Shown: piece after piece, positions 37,207-48,196 of the stretch
Layout of the letters: each line of letters opens with the position of its first letter
Numbering within the stretch: position 1 is the stretch's first letter
Assembly: GCA_940337035.1 (NCBI GenBank)
Contig: OW679197.1
Coordinates: forward strand, 35,469,219 to 35,533,218
DNA from: Agriotes lineatus
Taxonomy: Eukaryota; Arthropoda; Insecta; Coleoptera; Elateridae
DNA: 64,000 nt
Reading direction: 5' to 3'
The notes under the pieces: model-generated
Seen by the model: the letters and a program-made list of their open reading frames with translations, nothing else
Databases searched by the model: none
Told to the model about the DNA's origin: nothing
Position numbers and translations under genes: made by a program

Positions 37207-37486
37207 TTATCATTTTTTTTTAAACCAGTGTGCTTCAGGTGGTCCTTGTCTGCTTGTTTGCAATTATTTCAGTTGCTCTTTCTCATCAACAGCAAAAAAA
37301 ATAAAATAAGTTTAAAAGGTATTTTAGGCACGAAATTCAATTAAGTTTTTTTATAGCATATTTAAGGTGGAGTTGAAAAACAGGCTACTGAACTTCACCT
37401 TAAGATTCCATTATATTATAAATTGTAAATATATGTACATATGTAGATAATGGAATAAATATTATTATTATTATTATTATTATTAT
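37207..37486 (+). mobile_element. LINE 3' untranslated region and ATT tail
   Basis: After the TAA stop about 250 bp of AT-rich 3' region leads to (ATT)n at 37461-37486, with AATAAA just before. The short microsatellite tail, rather than poly(A), is typical of several non-LTR clades and marks the 3' insertion boundary. Confidence 0.8.
37362..37403 (+). repeat. Hairpin in the LINE 3' region
   Basis: TTAAGGTGGAGTT (37362-37374) pairs with AACTTCACCTTAA (37391-37403) around a 16-nt loop, with one G-U-type mismatch. A comparable hairpin lies the same way in the second copy (49982-50040). Such stem-loops upstream of the tail are often what the element's own reverse transcriptase binds. Confidence 0.7.
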
Positions 37487-39589
37487 CACTTCTTTTGATG
37501 TAGAAGACAGGAGAGACGCTATTTTTGCACAAAAAAATTCAAAAAAATGTCTACGTTATTTTTAAGAATCATCAAAGGTTCTCTAAAATTAGGTTATTAG
37601 TGTATACAAGCAATTTTTTGCTTGCGGGGTTACTTTCAGGTTGAATAAGTCAACCACATTGATGGACGACTTTAAGCACTTCGATTGTTCTAATAAGAAG
37701 GGTAGCAGTGAATTATGACTCTCCTTCTGCTGATATTATGCAATGAATATATAGATCATACTGTTCCTCGTGGTTCGTTTTGGATAACAAATTTAGTGTT
37801 GCGCTTTTCGCCAATCAAAATGCACGTAAAATGGTCTCATTGTCACTTTCACTAACTATCTTGTATAATGACGCTCGTAATAATTCGCAAAAAGTTGCAC
37901 AGTTAATAATGTCACCCCACATTAGATAACTTAAGATTGACATGATTCCAAGAATGCAAACAAAATAATTAAATAGTTGACTTGATTTAAATGTGTTTGA
38001 ACACCTTCTTTTTCAAATTGCGATTATTACTATGCGTTATTTCTATGCACATAGGTAGCATTTGTTTTTTGTTTCTATTTTGCCTGTGTGAAACTTGCTT
38101 CCTAAAAGAATTTCAAATAACTTTTTGATAACTACTGCAGAAACTATTGGTTTAAAAATCAATGTCCCTATTTAAATTCAGCATTGCTTCAAAGACCAAC
38201 AGTTTTTTTAATTTTTTAAACAAAATTATAATGCAATAATAAAGTAGCCAGATGCATTTTGATCAATACGCTTTGATATTCCATGTGCACCATTGATCTT
38301 CAATCACATCCCTTGCTATTTATAGGAATGTATTTATTTCCAGCCGTAGCTGCAGTACAGACAAGAGAAATTTAGGACTTATTATTTCTAAGGTGTGGTT
38401 ATGTAAAAGCGAATTGGTATATGTATTGTTTCAACCATGTATATTGTATAGTATTACCTCAGTTATTATTTAATCGCTTGTTACTTACAAAAAAGTGTTT
38501 CATCAAGTCAATAGCTTGATGTAAATATTTAATAACTCCTTGATTAACGTCAGAATTTTCTCCAGCAAAATAGTAGCATATAAAATTCTGTTAAAGAGGT
38601 TGCTATTAATTCTTCACACTATTTTAATATATAGTTTATAACTGTCCAAAGACAGTTATTTAGTGTCTAATCTCACGCTTCCATCCTTTTGAATTTATTG
38701 TATTTGAAACAAAGGTCTGTGCTGTTATTGTTGTTAGCCTCGTTGTTAATATCGATACTGTAAGGGCATCGGCTTCTCCTTATTGAGGCAAAGCCTGTTA
38801 CTTCTTACTTCTGAGCCACCTCTATGGCACAATTCACACACAAAAAATGCAGATATTCTCTTGTTTCGAAAAATTGTACCACATCTTTTGCATAACTACA
38901 CCTTTTAACTAAATAATTCATATATCCCCTAGGTGCTAAAAGCTCTACCTCATCTTTTGCGGACCTTACTGCGGATTTTCCTATTTTTAGCTTGTTATTG
39001 AATAATCCAAAGGTCATAATGATGAAGATTTCATTAGTTCCGAGATATTCCCTAGAGAAAAGTTCTGTCTACTGTTTCATATTTCCCATGACTTATTTGA
39101 CTGTGTTTCCAAAACAAGCTGGAAACACCAACACATGCTGACTATCTTAATTATTTCAGGTTCTTGTGTATCTTTATTCATTGGATTTTATATTTTTAAT
39201 GTTCAAAACCACATTTTCAAGCTATATTTCGCCAAAACCTTAAATGCATTTTGTATTTCTTTGGCCTTACCTGAATGTTATTCGCTTTTGCGGATTTAAT
39301 CAAGTAGAAAACATAAACACAAACAGCTTTTATCAACAGATAGCCAATCTTTGACAGACGTAGATCGTGTTCCTGCTTTTTGTAATTTTATTAACCCACC
39401 ATGACATAATCATGTACTTTTATTTTTTTCTTCTTCTTCTTTCTCTTATATTATGCCAGCGGCCTTTGATTTTCAAATGTTTAAATAACTTTTCAGAATT
39501 TCCCATATATTTTGTAATGATTTTATTATATACTCTAACAGCTCTATAGATATATCAATTTATCTTGAATGTTTTAACAATATGCCAAT
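37487..39589. other. AT-rich non-coding DNA
   Basis: The minus-strand frame 38805-39017 (70 codons) has no recognisable domain. Nothing else could be supported. Confidence 0.35.
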
Positions 39590-39705
39590 TTTCTTCTTTC
39601 TCAGCCTTTGGGTGTAGGCCTCCCTAAAGCTTCTCCAACTATCTCTATTTTTACTTGTCATTTGCGTTAGGGGGTTTAGCCATTTAAACACCACGCTGTC
39701 CAAGC
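39590..39705 (-). pseudogene. LINE C-terminal coding relic
   Basis: On the minus strand a short piece reads WLN...T.KNRDSWRSFREAYTQRL, which resembles the (A.DRd.WRsl.EAy.Q) ending of many insect LINE polyproteins. It is cut on both sides and has no accompanying RT core, so assignment rests on one motif. Confidence 0.4.
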
Positions 39706-39988
39706 GTCTTGATGCGTGGTGGAGGGATATAAGGATATTTATGGCGTGGGTGGGTGGGTGCAGGGGCGGCGAGTTTTCCAATTTCAATCGGGTGCCTTAT
39801 ACATATTTTGGAAGCTTTAGGTTTTGAAAGAAATAAATAAAGAGTATGTAAATCAATTAATATTACAAATACAACTAAACCAATACAATGAAAACAATAC
39901 AATTTGTGTAAATAATATACACATCACATATTATATACTTACCTATACCTATATAATAGCTAGATACTTATGTATCTATACATAAGAA

Positions 39989-41163
39989 CTATTTAAGTGA
40001 AAACGTATTTTTGCGAACTGTTGCTCGATTTATAAATTCGTTGGCTACATCATTTTTATCTATTTCATCTGTTACATCCTTATGCACATGTAATATTGCT
40101 AAATTGTTTAATCGTTTTTGTGACATAGTTGACCTAACATATTTATGTAATCGTCGTAAAGCAGAGAACGATCTCTCCGCTGTACAGGAAGTTACAGGTA
40201 TGGTAAGAATAATTTTTATAAATTTGTACATCTCTGAAATTACATCTACTAAATAGGTTTTTTCAGTGAGTATATTCACTGCATCACTAAAACTATTCAA
40301 TGCTAATTTCTGTTGTTGACATATATCTATAAACATGTAGCGATGCAGTTTAAGACGATCATATTCAAAATCGCTTTTATAAAGTTCAAATATTTTTTGT
40401 CCATGCGAATTTCCTCAGTTAAAAAGTTCTATTTCTTTTAAATGATTTATGGCTGCCGTATTAAATCAGCTATCTAAGGTAACTATAGTTTGATTCAATA
40501 TATCAAAAAATAGTGATCGAAACATGTCTTCGAGGGTTTCATAATTAAAACTGAGCAGCACCCTCGTTGTATCGTTTAGGAAGTGTTCTTTTGCGTGGTA
40601 ATACCGCTTCTTCTAGTCCTAACACTTCGGCACTTTTAATAATTTCTTTCCAAAAACTTTCAATCTCATGTTTTCTCTTATTCTTTGAAACATCATTCAC
40701 TGTGTGTAAAAGTACAACTGCTTCATTAAAATGAAGGGAAACTTTTTGTAGTAAACAATTTAATATTTCCACCTTTTCAAAAACTACAATAAAAGTTTTC
40801 ATCAAAAATAGTCTCGAACTCCAAGAGAATTTTTAAATGTGCATTTGCTTTAGTCCCAACATTACTGGTCGAGTTATGTCCAAGCTGGTAATAAAAGTGA
40901 TCAAAGCAACTCTAGCTTGTTTCACTTGGCTTTCTTTTTCCGTATTAAGACTAGCCAAGACGTTAACACGACGTTTACTACACGCCACAATACCAACTGC
41001 TTTGGAATGAAAATTGATCTATAAACCTCTCTATTGCTTTATTCCACGAAGAAAAACCATTAACACAAAAACTATTACAGGCATTTTTGTTGGAGACAGT
41101 AGCGGCCTCAAATTTATGATTTTCTCTTTTTGCTGCCTCTAAGCATATCCTACAATAGTATAT
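39989..41163 (-). pseudogene. hAT transposase relic, TTF-finger/ZMYM1-like
   Basis: Minus-strand remains of a hAT transposase with an N-terminal TTF-type zinc finger. From the N-terminal side: YYCRICLEAA, FCVNGFSSWNKAIERF (about 41160-41020), QVKQARVALITF (about 40925-40890), a central piece from 40805 to 40545 with ESFWKEII and a PRKR segment, then LFFDILNQTIVTLDS-stop (about 40510-40465), and the C-terminal dimerisation region TSCTAERSFSALRRLHKYVR..M...RLNNLAILHVHKD (40270-40030). At least two in-frame stops and several frame changes break it. In living relatives the C-terminal hAT domain dimerises the transposase. It is non-functional here. Confidence 0.9.
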
Positions 41164-41253
41164 TATGTTATTAGGAGCAAAAGTTATATTTTATGTGGCG
41201 TGGCTGGACGGTACAGCCGAGCCACATAAAGATGCTTTTGCTCCGAATAACAT
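41164..41253. repeat. Long hairpin palindrome at the 5' side of the hAT relic
   Basis: ATGTTATT.GGAGCAAAAG and TTATGTGGC.TGGCTG on the left are complementary to CAGCCGAGCCACATAA and CTTTTGCTCCGAATAACAT on the right, with a short loop of about 5-10 nt. The structure lies immediately upstream (minus sense) of the zinc-finger coding and may be a separate tiny MITE inserted in it. Confidence 0.85.
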
Positions 41254-41307
41254 ATAGCATTTTTTCTTCAAACGTTTATAAGAAAATCCGAGGAAAATTA
41301 CTGTACC

Positions 41308-41390
41308 TCGTCACCGGCAGATAATAACTTTATCTGCTGCTTGTCAGCGGCAGATAATATTATCTGCCGCATTGCAATAAAGTGACAGTT
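41308..41390. repeat. Array of GGCAGATAA motifs including a 24-bp perfect palindrome
   Basis: GGCAGATAA or its complement occurs four times (41316-41338 and 41347-41370). Positions 41347-41370 form a perfect 24-bp palindrome, GCGGCAGATAAT plus its complement. GTCAC and GTGAC flank the whole block. The position next to a hAT relic suggests subterminal transposase-binding repeats or a small inserted fold-back. Confidence 0.75.
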
Positions 41391-42419
41391 TAGCATCATC
41401 AATCCAGGAGTATAATGCCACATTTTACTGCCGTTTGAAAAAAAAAATTATCCGCCTGAAGATTGTAATCAATCCACTTAAACTGATCAGACCACTTATT
41501 CAAAAATTTCCTTGTGGATTTTCTTTTTCTGACAATATCTGCAACTAAAAAAATTTTGCAATTAATGAAATAACGAATAAGAATTTAAATTAGTATGCAA
41601 CGCAATACCTAAAGGTATGTATGTAATTTCAAAAATACAATATTGGTAAAATTAAATTTGTTTAATCCCAGCAAAAAGTTATGTAGTTTGTGATTAAAAT
41701 TATATTTAATTTTTCTAAATAAATAAATAAATAACTAAAATACAATATTTCAGATTGACATATTGGAAATAGTAATATAAATGACAATGTATAATATACC
41801 ATTTCTTTTATCGAGATTTGAAAATGATGGGTTTTGAAGCGGATTTCCATCTCCGGCACTGGTGGATTTTTCGTGCTTCAAAAACTGATCCCTTACATAG
41901 GCAGACAACTACATAGAGCGAACAATACAAATGCTACTTGGAATCTGAGGCGTTTACTTCAGCTAATTACAAATATCCATAATAAAATAAGCAACATTGA
42001 ATTCTTGGAAATATTTAGGTAGGTAGTAGTTACCCTAGCCGATACCTATAGGCGATAAGCTTTAGATTGTAGAATTGTACTTCCAGTCCCAACCAAGACA
42101 GGTAGTAGCTCGGTCATTACACCCCGTGGCTGATGCTGGCTAGCATATGCTGATTCAATTCCAAATAAATAGTTTTGAAGAATATTATGTTGAAACGGTA
42201 CTAGCCCTCTGCTAATTAGGGCTAATGAACTTAATACATTTCTTCGGGTATCTTTCTCAGTCGGAGATAATTTGGTTCAGCCAGATATACACTTGGATAT
42301 TAGCAAGCAAACACTAGGATAATTTTAGACAGTTTAATTATAAGGTTCACTATTTACAAACATAGGTATTGCTCTTAAGAAATCAAATAAAATTTATTTT
42401 ACAATATATTTAATTAATT
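41391..42419. other. AT-rich non-coding DNA
   Basis: No supported feature. The short frames at 41662-42022 have no domain. Confidence 0.35.
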
Positions 42420-43676
42420 ATGATGGGCACCCAGTTGCCAGTTCCTTACGCGTCGGCAACCCGTTTTGCATCTGTGTGTGGAAGGTCCGATTGGCCGCCT
42501 TCTGCAGAAATCGACGCGACGCCACTGGCCGGGGAGACGATTTGCCCAAAGTAATTTGCAGTGGAGCCAACCTTCGCGCTCGAATGTCACGTCCGACGTT
42601 GAAAACCGCGTCTAGCTGCAAATATAGGTTATTTCGAATATGTTATGTTTTTCGCCTTACGACACCGGGCTAGCGTTGTGAATCTCGGGGATACTGTGAA
42701 GTGGTAGTGCGAGTTGCGGCCGGAGGAGAAGTTATCGACGTTTGTCCACCTGGGGTTCCGGTACGTGGAGACGACTTCGACAGATCACGGCCCCGAGGGC
42801 GCCGCAGATCTCCGGTGTTATGACAGGTAGAAGTTTCGAACGGTAATTTCAGTCCTGTAGTCAAACAGAAATTAAGTGCAATCTTACAGGGGCCTTCAAG
42901 GCCGGGCAAATGTTATGTTAGACGGTGGATTTATTTAGTGTTACCAAATTGACATATGAAACGGCCTGGTTGTTAAACCCTCGTTTCGAATACGTCTTCC
43001 AGGAAATTTTGGTATAATTATTTACTAGCGTCCTCCAGGAGATGTTTCAAAATTTATTAGTTCAGGATATTCACAAGTGTTAGTTTAAACAGCGAAACGG
43101 TTTCCCATTCGTGGGCATCGAACGAGTTCAATTAAACATTAGCTAGGAACACGGTCTCCAAGACTGGAGGCTTCGGGTTCGATCGTAGCTAAGGGAAAAT
43201 ACTAATGACGGGAAGGGAAAATTCTCTTTAAACGGTCGGACAGGATCAGGATTGGGGATGATTTGGGACTGGAAGGATACTGGAATGAATGCGAACGAGA
43301 AGCGGCTTTTATAGCTCCTCTTCGTGCTTCGTGCATCAAGCCACCACCTCGGGCATTCTAAGTGGGGGAGCAGCGCAATACGTGGAGCAAAGATCTCTCA
43401 ATGACGTAGTCGGCCGCGCAGGCGAAAAATTCAAACTTGTAACGTAGAAATCGCTAGGCTGGAACGCGCGAATTGATTTTAATTCACAAAAACGCGTTTC
43501 GACTGGGCGAATCGTTACAATGTTATTGTTACAATTTATTCATCGGGTGCGTTGCACCCGTAACAATTTGTGATCGGGTGCGGTCGCCCCCGTGCACCCG
43601 TCTACTCGCCTCCCCTGGGTGGGTGTGAATTTAACGGTTAGGACATGAATTAGGACAGCGGGTGGACACTGGGATA
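42420..43676. other. GC-rich island interrupted by the MITE at 43677
   Basis: Roughly 1.2 kb of distinctly higher GC, continuing after the MITE to about 44530. It includes a TTTTATAG box at about 43308-43315, GCGCGAATTGATTTTAATTC, and a CGGGTGCGTTGCACCCG hairpin (43545-43561). A TGTTATGTTA start at 42910 and TTGTTACA near 43520 would fit an LTR, but no primer-binding site or gag/pol follows. A solo LTR, an expressed non-coding exon or a CpG-like island remain possible. Confidence 0.3.
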
Positions 43677-44438
43677 CGGAAAGTTCGTTCCCCACATTTC
43701 GTTCCCCACATTTCGTACCCCACATTTCGTTCCCGGGATATTTCGTCTCCCCACATCTCGTACCCGGAAACTTCGTTCCCGAGCAAGCTCAATTTGTCTC
43801 CTAGATTACAGGGTGTTGAAAAACGAGTGCAGCGATCGGAATACAATTAAAAAAATGAAAGATATTTTAATTGATTTGTTTATTATAATAAACTTATAAG
43901 AACAAAATAAATTGTATTTATTAAAAATGACGGTTTAATCTAAGTATCTTCTTGATATTTTGTATAGGGCCATAACTTCTCATTCTGGACTACTTTTCTT
44001 AGTAATATTTTGCTGTATCATGAACAAAAAGGGTAGTTTACCTGAAAAGAAAATAGTTTTTGCTTAACTGTTAAGGCCGACTTGTTTCTGAAAAACTTAA
44101 AATTCTCTACAAACCAAGCAGGTATTATAATTCTTATAACATTTTTACGTAAAACTAAAAATAAAATGTAATCCCCATTTGTAAACTCAAGCCGGGGACA
44201 TACTGTATATAGTTCTTGTAAGTTTATTATAATAAATAAATTCATTAAAATATCTTTAATTTTTCTAACTGTATTCCGATCGCTGCACTAGCTTTTCAAC
44301 ACCCTGTAATCTTGGAAACAAATTGAGCTCGCTCGGGAACGAAGTTTCCGGGTACGAGATGTGGGGAAACGAAATATCCCGGGAACGAAATGTGGGGTAC
44401 GAAATGTGGGGAACGAAATGTGGGGAACGAACTTTCCG
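43677..44438. mobile_element. Non-autonomous DNA element with about 226-bp TIRs and repeated ends
   Basis: Left arm 43677-43902 and right arm 44212-44438 are inverted copies with few differences; both start CGGAAAGTTCGTTCCCC. The outer about 120 bp of each arm is built of a roughly 14-bp unit TTCGTTCCCCACAT and variants (TTCGTACCCCACAT, TTCGTTCCCGGG), followed by CTCAATTTGT, ACAGGGTGTTGAAAA and CGATCGGAATACA. The 310-bp centre is AT-rich and non-coding. It has inserted into the GC-rich island. Tandem outer units are expected transposase-binding sites. The superfamily is not assignable from the ends I can see. Confidence 0.88.
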
Positions 44439-44549
44439 CAAACCCTGGATACTCCCCTATAGTCCGAATAGGGGATAGGTCTACTTCCGGGATGCGCCCG
44501 TGCCCACGCGAGCCGTGTTTCTCTCCCATCTCCTATATCAGGCAGAATT
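44439..44549. other. Right part of the GC-rich island
   Basis: GC-rich flank continuing the island split by the MITE; it holds no frame or repeat of its own. Confidence 0.3.
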
Positions 44550-45150
44550 CATGCCAATCTTAGGTACAGAATTTTTCATATACTATAAAACTATAAAATG
44601 AAGAGAGAAATAGGCGATTTCAAACCCCTTTCTGGTAGATTATGTATCCTACGAATTAGAAGGAAATATAGGAAGATAAGCCTTAGTAATGTGCATGTGC
44701 CATCTGAATAAAAGAAGACAGAGATGAAAGACGAACATTAGAGATGTAATAGTAATGTATGGAAGCGAATTTTGGAAGTTAAACAAAAAGGAAGAAGATG
44801 ATTTAGAAATATGGGTAAATAAAAGTACTGAAAAAATATGACAGGCGAAGAGTACAACACTATCGGGGGAGAAAAGCGAACCAAAAATTGATGTAACGAT
44901 AAAAGCAACCAAAAATTGCAAATGTGATCAAAACACAAAGATCCAAATGTCCGGAACACGTGTAAATGCAAAGAACCAATGGGAAGCACAACAAGACAAG
45001 TATTAACCAGAGGCATCACCAGGGGAAGAAGGGGTAAAGCCAGGACTAAACGAATAGAAGGGCAAATGGCCAGAAATAGAAAGAACTGGAATAAAAATTG
45101 TTTTGAAGGCATGGATCAGCTAGGCCTGATATATAATAATAATGTTGACA
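44550..45150 (+). pseudogene. Internally deleted RTE-like LINE copy
   Basis: The 5' part reads FKPLSGRLCILRIRRKYRK and LSNVHVPSE..KTEMKDE (about 44615-44735), matching the endonuclease region fKpi..RlC.lRi..kf.n..linvHAPTe.k....DeF of RTE-type proteins. It jumps directly to VMYGSEFWKLNKKEEDDLE (about 44750-44810), the post-RT lYGsE.W.ltkk block, then to ARNRKNWNK and EGMDQLGL (about 45070-45130), the C-terminal A.dR..W...v..A....GL ending. A short ATA run follows at 45130-45143, as a tail should. The whole RT core is missing, so this copy is defective. Confidence 0.75.
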
Positions 45151-45749
45151 ATATTTTGAAAATTAAATTACTGCTCTCCCTTAACAGTTTAACCATCTTT
45201 ATACATTTATGCGCAGCTTCTCTTTAGATGTCCCGCTTGTTGATTATGATCTAGTTCCTTTCTTCATTTTGGTCCATAAACAATTCAACATAATCCCACT
45301 CATCCGCTCATTAATTATCTATCGTATTTTCTTCTAAATTAGTTAGCCTATTTACGCTTCATAATAATCTTTATGTAGAAATAATTATTTAATACCCATT
45401 ATATTGTGCATGTTTGTTGAAGATAACAAAATCCAGTCAAATATCATTGTAGCTTACGTCTTTTATCTTGGTTTTCTGTAAAATGTTCCTGATATTTCTT
45501 AAACTTTTCCATTCGTAAATTCATCAAAGCATGTTCAAATAGTCTCAAATTCTGCAACTATATCGAGAAGTTGCTTCAGGAACATTTAGGTGCTTCTATG
45601 ATATCGTTATATCTGATTTTCAAATGCATGAAAGCAAAAACTTAGTGTTTAATTCCTATCACATTCGTGATACTGCCAAATAAAAGGTGGATCATTTTTC
45701 ATACGTTTTTATATAAATACCCATTTTCCCCAAATACGTGCCTGTTATT
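45151..45749. other. AT-rich non-coding DNA
   Basis: No supported feature. Confidence 0.4.
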
Positions 45750-46340
45750 TCACGTTTAGGAAAAAGCAGGCGTAGGCCTGAATAAACGCATTTAGCAGGT
45801 TTAAAAAGTTAGTGGTGGACAGGCAGGCAGTTAGGCTTACACGAAATCCGGAGATAGCCGGACCGCAACTGATATCGAAGTTCTTTCTGGAAGTTGGTAA
45901 GAGGATTTCGAATTCGCCGAAAGAATGCAAATGAACCGGGAGCTCGTGGGCCATACGAGATAAGCGGCGGCGTAACTCAGTTTCTGTTTCTCCCTTAATT
46001 GGGGCAGCGGAAGGGTTAAATAATACAGGTTCTTTAAAGTGACACCGGCATTGTTCAAATAACGATTTGCGCGGCGGCATGGGGTCATTATGTGAAATGG
46101 CTGCTCGCCGGCGCTTGCTCGAAAGTGGATTAATAACGCCTGGTCATCGAGTGTAACCGGACAGACGAAATTAATTCCGAAGGATCGTTGCTGCGAGCTA
46201 ACAGCTGTTGTACTCTTTGTGCTCGGGCGGGAAGTTATGATTCCCCATTGAAACTGCTCAAAGGAAAGATCCAGAGAGAGTACGAGGATATATTGATAAA
46301 TAGTCAGCCTTGGGCGTCGATCGTAAAACAAATAAACATT
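45750..46340. other. GC-richer unique island, possible conserved non-coding DNA
   Basis: Balanced composition between AT-rich flanks. Two overlapping open frames on the minus strand (164 and 111 codons) in different frames share this patch; neither has a domain, a signal peptide or convincing splice sites, so I read both as chance. TTAATTCC, CATTATGTGAAATGG and GATTAATAACG strings suggest regulatory DNA. This is weak evidence. Confidence 0.3.
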
Positions 46341-47339
46341 TTTACAGTAATAACTATATTTAATAAACGTGAAATCACTTTAAAAATTTCCATTGAGAAA
46401 ATGGTTTCGTAGTTGCTTGTCACATTTTTGCAAATTCTATGTTCAGGAATTTTACATAAAGGAAAAAAAGGAGTACAGCGTCATTTCCATCTTCCATTCT
46501 TCATCCATCATTCCATTTTCGTAGTGAAAATACAGAGAGATAGCAAATCACTACAAAGAAAACCAGTGAAAGACCCCCAAAAGAATAGGAGTGGTGAAGA
46601 ACATCATTCACATAATAAACAGGAGAAATCCTAAGGCACGAAGAGAAAGAAAATAGACAGTCATTGTAATACTACGGAATATAGAAACTGAAACTCAAGA
46701 AAATTAATCAAAATAAGGAGGAGACTCTAAGAGATAACTCTCAGTTCATATCTATATTAACAAGAGAGCTGTTGCGTTCAAAGAGGATAAAGTTGATGAT
46801 AGAAGCTCAAAAAGATGTTTTTATATTCACTGTTTAAATTGTGGAGGCTTGGCATAATTATGTAATGGCTAATCGCCGAGTTGTTCTAAAACAGATAGCA
46901 TAGAAATCATTAACCTCTTACTTGTTATCGGCTCAAAAGTGCTATATATTATCATTATACCATCCTCGTTACAACATGTGTTTAATTTGCTTTTTTTTTG
47001 CTGCGATTGAGTCGTTTAGTGGTTAGTTGTCTCAAGTAATCAAAAGGCGCCTTCAAATTTAGTTATCACATTTTCAAAAGTATGTTACCCAGACCCGTTC
47101 CTCCGAGCTTAGTCGGTGGCATGTTTCCGTTCAGGAGTGGGCCAAACATAATGTAATAATAAATTAGAAATCAGATAGATAAAAAAGGTTTTGCAAACCA
47201 AGTGAGGAACGAAGGTAAGAAAGAATCAGCAAACACTGTGGACGAATGGATTGCGCTTATTCCTTTAAGATAATAACGATGAGTTATTCTGTATAATAAA
47301 CTCATTAGGGTTATTGCTTGCAGTACTTTACACTCTGTA
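46341..47339. other. AT-rich non-coding DNA
   Basis: Nothing recognised. A Lys/Gln-rich 73-codon frame at 46413-46634 is low complexity. Confidence 0.35.
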
Positions 47340-47620
47340 GACTTCCCTGGTTTCTACCCTTAATATAGTCACCATTATACTTAGTACAATAATTACTCCA
47401 TCAATGCATCCAAACCTGAACACCACTTAAAAACATAAGATCACAACATTTCTGTCTATAGGTTGTTCTCAGAACATCAAACAGATAAAAGTCAGAGGGT
47501 ACTACAGCAGCATCTTTCTGGATATTCCGGTTCTTTCGGTCTTGGGCTTTTCGATCCGATGTGTTCCTATTGCCTTTATTACGTCGTCTTACCATCTTGT
47601 CTGTGGACAGCACACAAATC
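47340..47620 (-). pseudogene. mariner-like transposase C-terminal relic
   Basis: On the minus strand VPSDFYLFDVLR (about 47505-47470) resembles the APSD(F/Y)hLFg.Lk block that contains the last catalytic Asp of mariner transposases. About 30 codons later SGVQVWMH-stop-W..YCTKYNGDYIKG (about 47420-47350) resembles the sGi.kLv.RW.kCi...GdYvEK ending. The spacing is right for a mariner, but an in-frame stop breaks it and the N-terminal two thirds are absent. Confidence 0.5.
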
Positions 47621-48035
47621 TTCTCTCAGTCCATGGTTTCCCTGTCACCCTTTTCGTCCATAGCGTAGTGTGATGGTCCAATCTCGTTCGGAAATTTAAG
47701 TTCTTGGTGTCTCTTAAATTTGTACAGTTCAGCATTATCTCCTCCTCAGAACATCAGTTAGATTTTTAGTGCTTTAATAGAGAAGAAAGGAAGTTTTTTC
47801 CAGCGCCATGCACAAATAATGCTAGTTTGGTCTTCTTTCTCTCTATGACCATGATTATTATTTTAGTCTACACTTCTTTAATAATGCGACGATTTTACTC
47901 TGCTGTTTCCTGTGTCCATCTATTGGATATAATTGTAGAAAAACCTTCTTTCTTAAAAACTTTGAAACCGAACATTTAAATTATTGCCGTAAGGAATCTA
48001 TAGGCAAACAACTCTGAATTAACTGTTTTCTACAG
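47621..48035. other. Non-coding DNA
   Basis: No supported feature before the exon-like segment. Confidence 0.35.
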
Positions 48036-48196
48036 GACGTGGTAACGTCACTGATATTAAAACATTTATTTTGTGTGCCGACGAACAAGTATTTAAATTG
48101 ATTGCCCAAAAAATTCCCATCCAATTCAAATGGTACATGATAAAGTCAGATCAAACTAGAATTTTAGCTCCTAAGGGTTACTGTGGTTTACTGTGA
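48036..48196 (+). other. Exon-like open segment of unknown origin
   Basis: A pyrimidine-rich CTGTTTTCTACAG (3' splice-site consensus) at 48023-48035 is followed by an open frame of about 53 codons ending in TGA: it contains FILCADEQVFKLI, QKIPIQFKWYMI and TRILAPKGYCG. Composition and mix of residues look protein-like. I do not recognise the family. It may be the last exon of a host gene, a piece of retroelement ORF1/gag, or chance. It abuts the truncated LINE at 48193 directly. Confidence 0.35.

Noticed and set aside
39367..39549. Hydrophobic 60-codon frame that looks like a membrane peptide
   Set aside because: T-rich DNA always translates as Phe/Leu/Ile on one strand; no start context or conservation signal.
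43170..43200. tRNA-like B box (GGGTTCGATCGTAGC)
   Set aside because: No A box at the right distance and no cloverleaf could be drawn.
45837..46331. 164-codon minus-strand open frame
   Set aside because: It overlaps a second frame, has no domain or signal peptide, and lies in a GC-richer patch where stops are rarer by chance.
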